Assembly: GCA_964393335.1 (NCBI GenBank)
Contig: CAYMTN010000050.1
Span: 1 to 26,687, forward strand
Length of the DNA stretch: 26,687 bases
Reading direction: 5' to 3'
Origin: CAYMTN01 sp964393335
Lineage (GTDB): Bacteria; Chloroflexota; Anaerolineae; Aggregatilineales; Aggregatilineaceae
This document shows positions 25,286-26,687 of this stretch, in pieces. Made by a program: the position numbers and the translations under genes. Below the pieces are notes generated by a model. The model was not told where the DNA came from, made no database searches, and saw only the letters and a list, made by a program, of their open reading frames with translations. Positions within the stretch are counted from its first letter, which is position 1, and every line of letters starts with the position of its first letter.

Positions 25286-25314
25286 AGTATAGCGCATGGC
25301 TATAGGTGGGTCAA
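25286..25314 (-). promoter_or_regulatory. Strong sigma-70 promoter of the rpmH cluster
   Basis: On the minus strand TTGACC (25314-25309) and TATACT (25291-25286) are spaced by exactly 17 bases, ten of twelve bases matching consensus. The predicted start is near 25279. It lies 57 bases after the HAMP gene's stop codon, so the rpmH cluster is independently transcribed. Confidence 0.85.
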
Positions 25315-25371
25315 GCGTCATTTCGCCTGTGTGGCGCAGCTTGAGCGGTATGCGTTGGCGGTTCAGGGGGA

Positions 25372-26487
25372 TTATGTGTCGTCCGGAGAGCCGTCCCGCC
25401 AGTCATCCGAAGGGCGATCCAGGTCGCGAAAAAAGTCGGAATCGACAAGTTCTTCGACCTGTTCCTGTTTTTTCCCTTCATCAATCACAATCTGCAACTC
25501 ACCAAGCTGTTTTTTGAGGTGTTCTTCGCGCTGGCGTACCTTGTTGATCATCACCTCAAACACATGCGCCAGCGTGCCGATCTCGTCCGAAACACGGCCT
25601 GCGGTCAGCCGGGAGAGGTCCTGGTCGTAATCCCCTTCGCCGATGCGTGTGGCGGCGCGTGTCAGCAGGACGATAGGCCGGGTGAGTACGCCTGCGATCC
25701 CGAATACCATCAGAATGACGGTGATCGCCGTGATGCCGGTCGCAAGCAGAATGCCTTCTTGAACATGGCGGAGCACATCCTCTACGATGCCTTTTTTCAG
25801 GCTTTGCTGCACCTCTTCCACATACTCAGCACGAAAATCAATGCCCAGCCCGCCGACAGGCTGGCCGGATGTGTCATAAATCGGCGTGTAGCCGGATACC
25901 CACTTTCCGAACTGGTCTTCATAGATCTGGAGGTAAAATGTTCGTTCCTCCAGTCCGCCCAGAATCACTGCTGCGTCGGCGGGTGAAAACTCGGTCACCT
26001 GCCGGAATCTGACCCCGGATCGTTCGGATTTGGCAGCTCCGCTACTGCCAATCCAGGTAACTGTGTTGGGTTCGTCCCCCGCTACATAGGTATACAGCAG
26101 CCGGCGTGAGTCGGCACGCCCGATCGTGTTTAATAACGTGACATGTTCCCAGTAGCGCTGGTCATCCGGGTAAATACCGGCATTGGGCGTCTCTTCTTCG
26201 GCGCGAGTCTGCGCGATCAGGTGTTGGTCGGCCACCAATGCAGCGAACTGATCGCCGTCGATCTGCGCTGAAACGCCGCTCAACAGCGCGTCCATGTCTT
26301 CGTGCAGCCGATCGGTTGCCGCATCGGTAGTGAAGTTGTAGAACCGGTGTGTCACCAGGTCATTGGAGAATGTGTAGAACCAGTAGAATATTCCGCCCGC
26401 CAGCACACCGAATAACACGAGGAACGCGGTGACAAGCTTGATTCGCAAGCTGATGAATGTTCCATTTTGCTTCGCTGTACCGGCCAT
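25372..26487 (-). CDS. HAMP-domain membrane sensor protein with extracytoplasmic sensor region
   Basis: The 371-residue protein has one membrane span at about 16-40, an extracytoplasmic region at 41-243 that looks like a Cache-type sensor (FGKWVSGYTPIYDTSGQPVGGLGIDF resembles its C-terminal strands), a second span at 244-267 and a HAMP domain at about 268-320 (TRPIVLLTRAATRIGEGDYDQDL...DEIGTLAHVFEVM). A coiled coil with LKKQLGELQIVIDEGKKQEQVEEL and an acidic SDFFRDL tail ends the protein. In related proteins this coil leads to an adenylate cyclase or a PP2C phosphatase; here no output domain follows, so it must act through a partner. The ribosome site is weak. It lies upstream of rpmH on the same strand. 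Confidence 0.85.
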   Translation of the reverse strand: MAGTAKQNGTFISLRIKLVTAFLVLFGVLAGGIFYWFYTFSNDLVTHRFYNFTTDAATDRLHEDMDALLSGVSAQIDGDQFAALVADQHLIAQTRAEEETPNAGIYPDDQRYWEHVTLLNTIGRADSRRLLYTYVAGDEPNTVTWIGSSGAAKSERSGVRFRQVTEFSPADAAVILGGLEERTFYLQIYEDQFGKWVSGYTPIYDTSGQPVGGLGIDFRAEYVEEVQQSLKKGIVEDVLRHVQEGILLATGITAITVILMVFGIAGVLTRPIVLLTRAATRIGEGDYDQDLSRLTAGRVSDEIGTLAHVFEVMINKVRQREEHLKKQLGELQIVIDEGKKQEQVEELVDSDFFRDLDRPSDDWRDGSPDDT

Positions 26488-26635
26488 GTTAGCTGTTTGT
26501 TTTCACCTCAATTGGAGCTTCCAGCTAGCTGCCATCGCCCCGCGCGTCCACACTCGCAGCGTGAAGATTATTCCATATTAGTCTAACATAACCCTATCAT
26601 GGTTGGTATAGCGGGTTTGGGGCAGCGTATGACGC

Positions 26636-26668
26636 AACACGAGGCCGTTCTTCGTTCGGCCCCGTGTT
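26636..26668. repeat. Long inverted repeat near the right edge
   Basis: AACACGAGGCCG (26636-26647) and CGGCCCCGTGTT (26657-26668) are 12-base arms with one mismatch around a nine-base loop. Neither strand has a T run after the stem, so it is not a standard terminator. It may end a gene beyond the window or be an operator. The rest of 26488-26687 shows no gene. Confidence 0.6.
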
Positions 26669-26687
26669 AGTTGCCTGATGCTTGTGG

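Overview
The window is a dense bacterial chromosome segment of moderately high GC content. It holds 24 protein-coding loci, and no gap between genes exceeds about 235 bases. I infer a member of the Chloroflexota, probably an Anaerolineae-like lineage. The grounds are: lipoproteins with long Pro/Thr-rich linkers after the lipobox; a primary sigma factor with a large domain between regions 1.2 and 2 and an extra segment in region 3; DnaG with a CFGAC-type zinc finger; and a HAMP protein with the coiled-coil tail common in Chloroflexota and Cyanobacteria. This assignment rests on family recognition, not on a search. A run of ten Ns shows that the sequence is a draft or metagenome scaffold.

Left part (1-6000): the end of an ABC-2 permease; a SAM methyltransferase; a convergent BrkB-type membrane protein; a HAD hydrolase with an extended -10 promoter; a lectin-fold protein; and an enoyl-ACP reductase of the FabL type (Y-x6-K), whose stop codon shares a CTAG palindrome with the convergent stop of a receiver/histidine-kinase protein.

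Middle (6100-14500, minus strand): an alaX plus metallo-beta-lactamase-fold operon in which the second protein has lost most metal ligands; a lipoprotein with a peptidase-like domain lacking both His of HExxH; a Nudix-GNAT fusion; and the dnaG-sigA pair. The divergent plus-strand genes are ftcD (a fused formimidoyltransferase-cyclodeaminase) and an M23 peptidase lipoprotein broken by the assembly gap.

Right part (17600-26500, minus strand): a compact three-gene unit (PfkB kinase, YtcJ-type amidohydrolase, DUF4037), then the conserved rpmH-rnpA-yidD-yidC-jag cluster, which makes ribosomal protein L34, RNase P protein, the membrane insertion machinery and an RNA-binding protein. A PQQ-propeller lipoprotein sits inside this cluster between yidD and yidC. 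The cluster has a strong promoter, a structured leader of about 125 bases ending in an attenuator-like hairpin with a U6 tract just before rpmH, and a terminator after jag. A HAMP sensor lies upstream.

The best candidate for something undescribed is the rpmH leader, which looks like a transcription attenuator with a possible antiterminator and pseudoknot. Two unrelated enzyme-fold proteins with dismantled metal sites come next.
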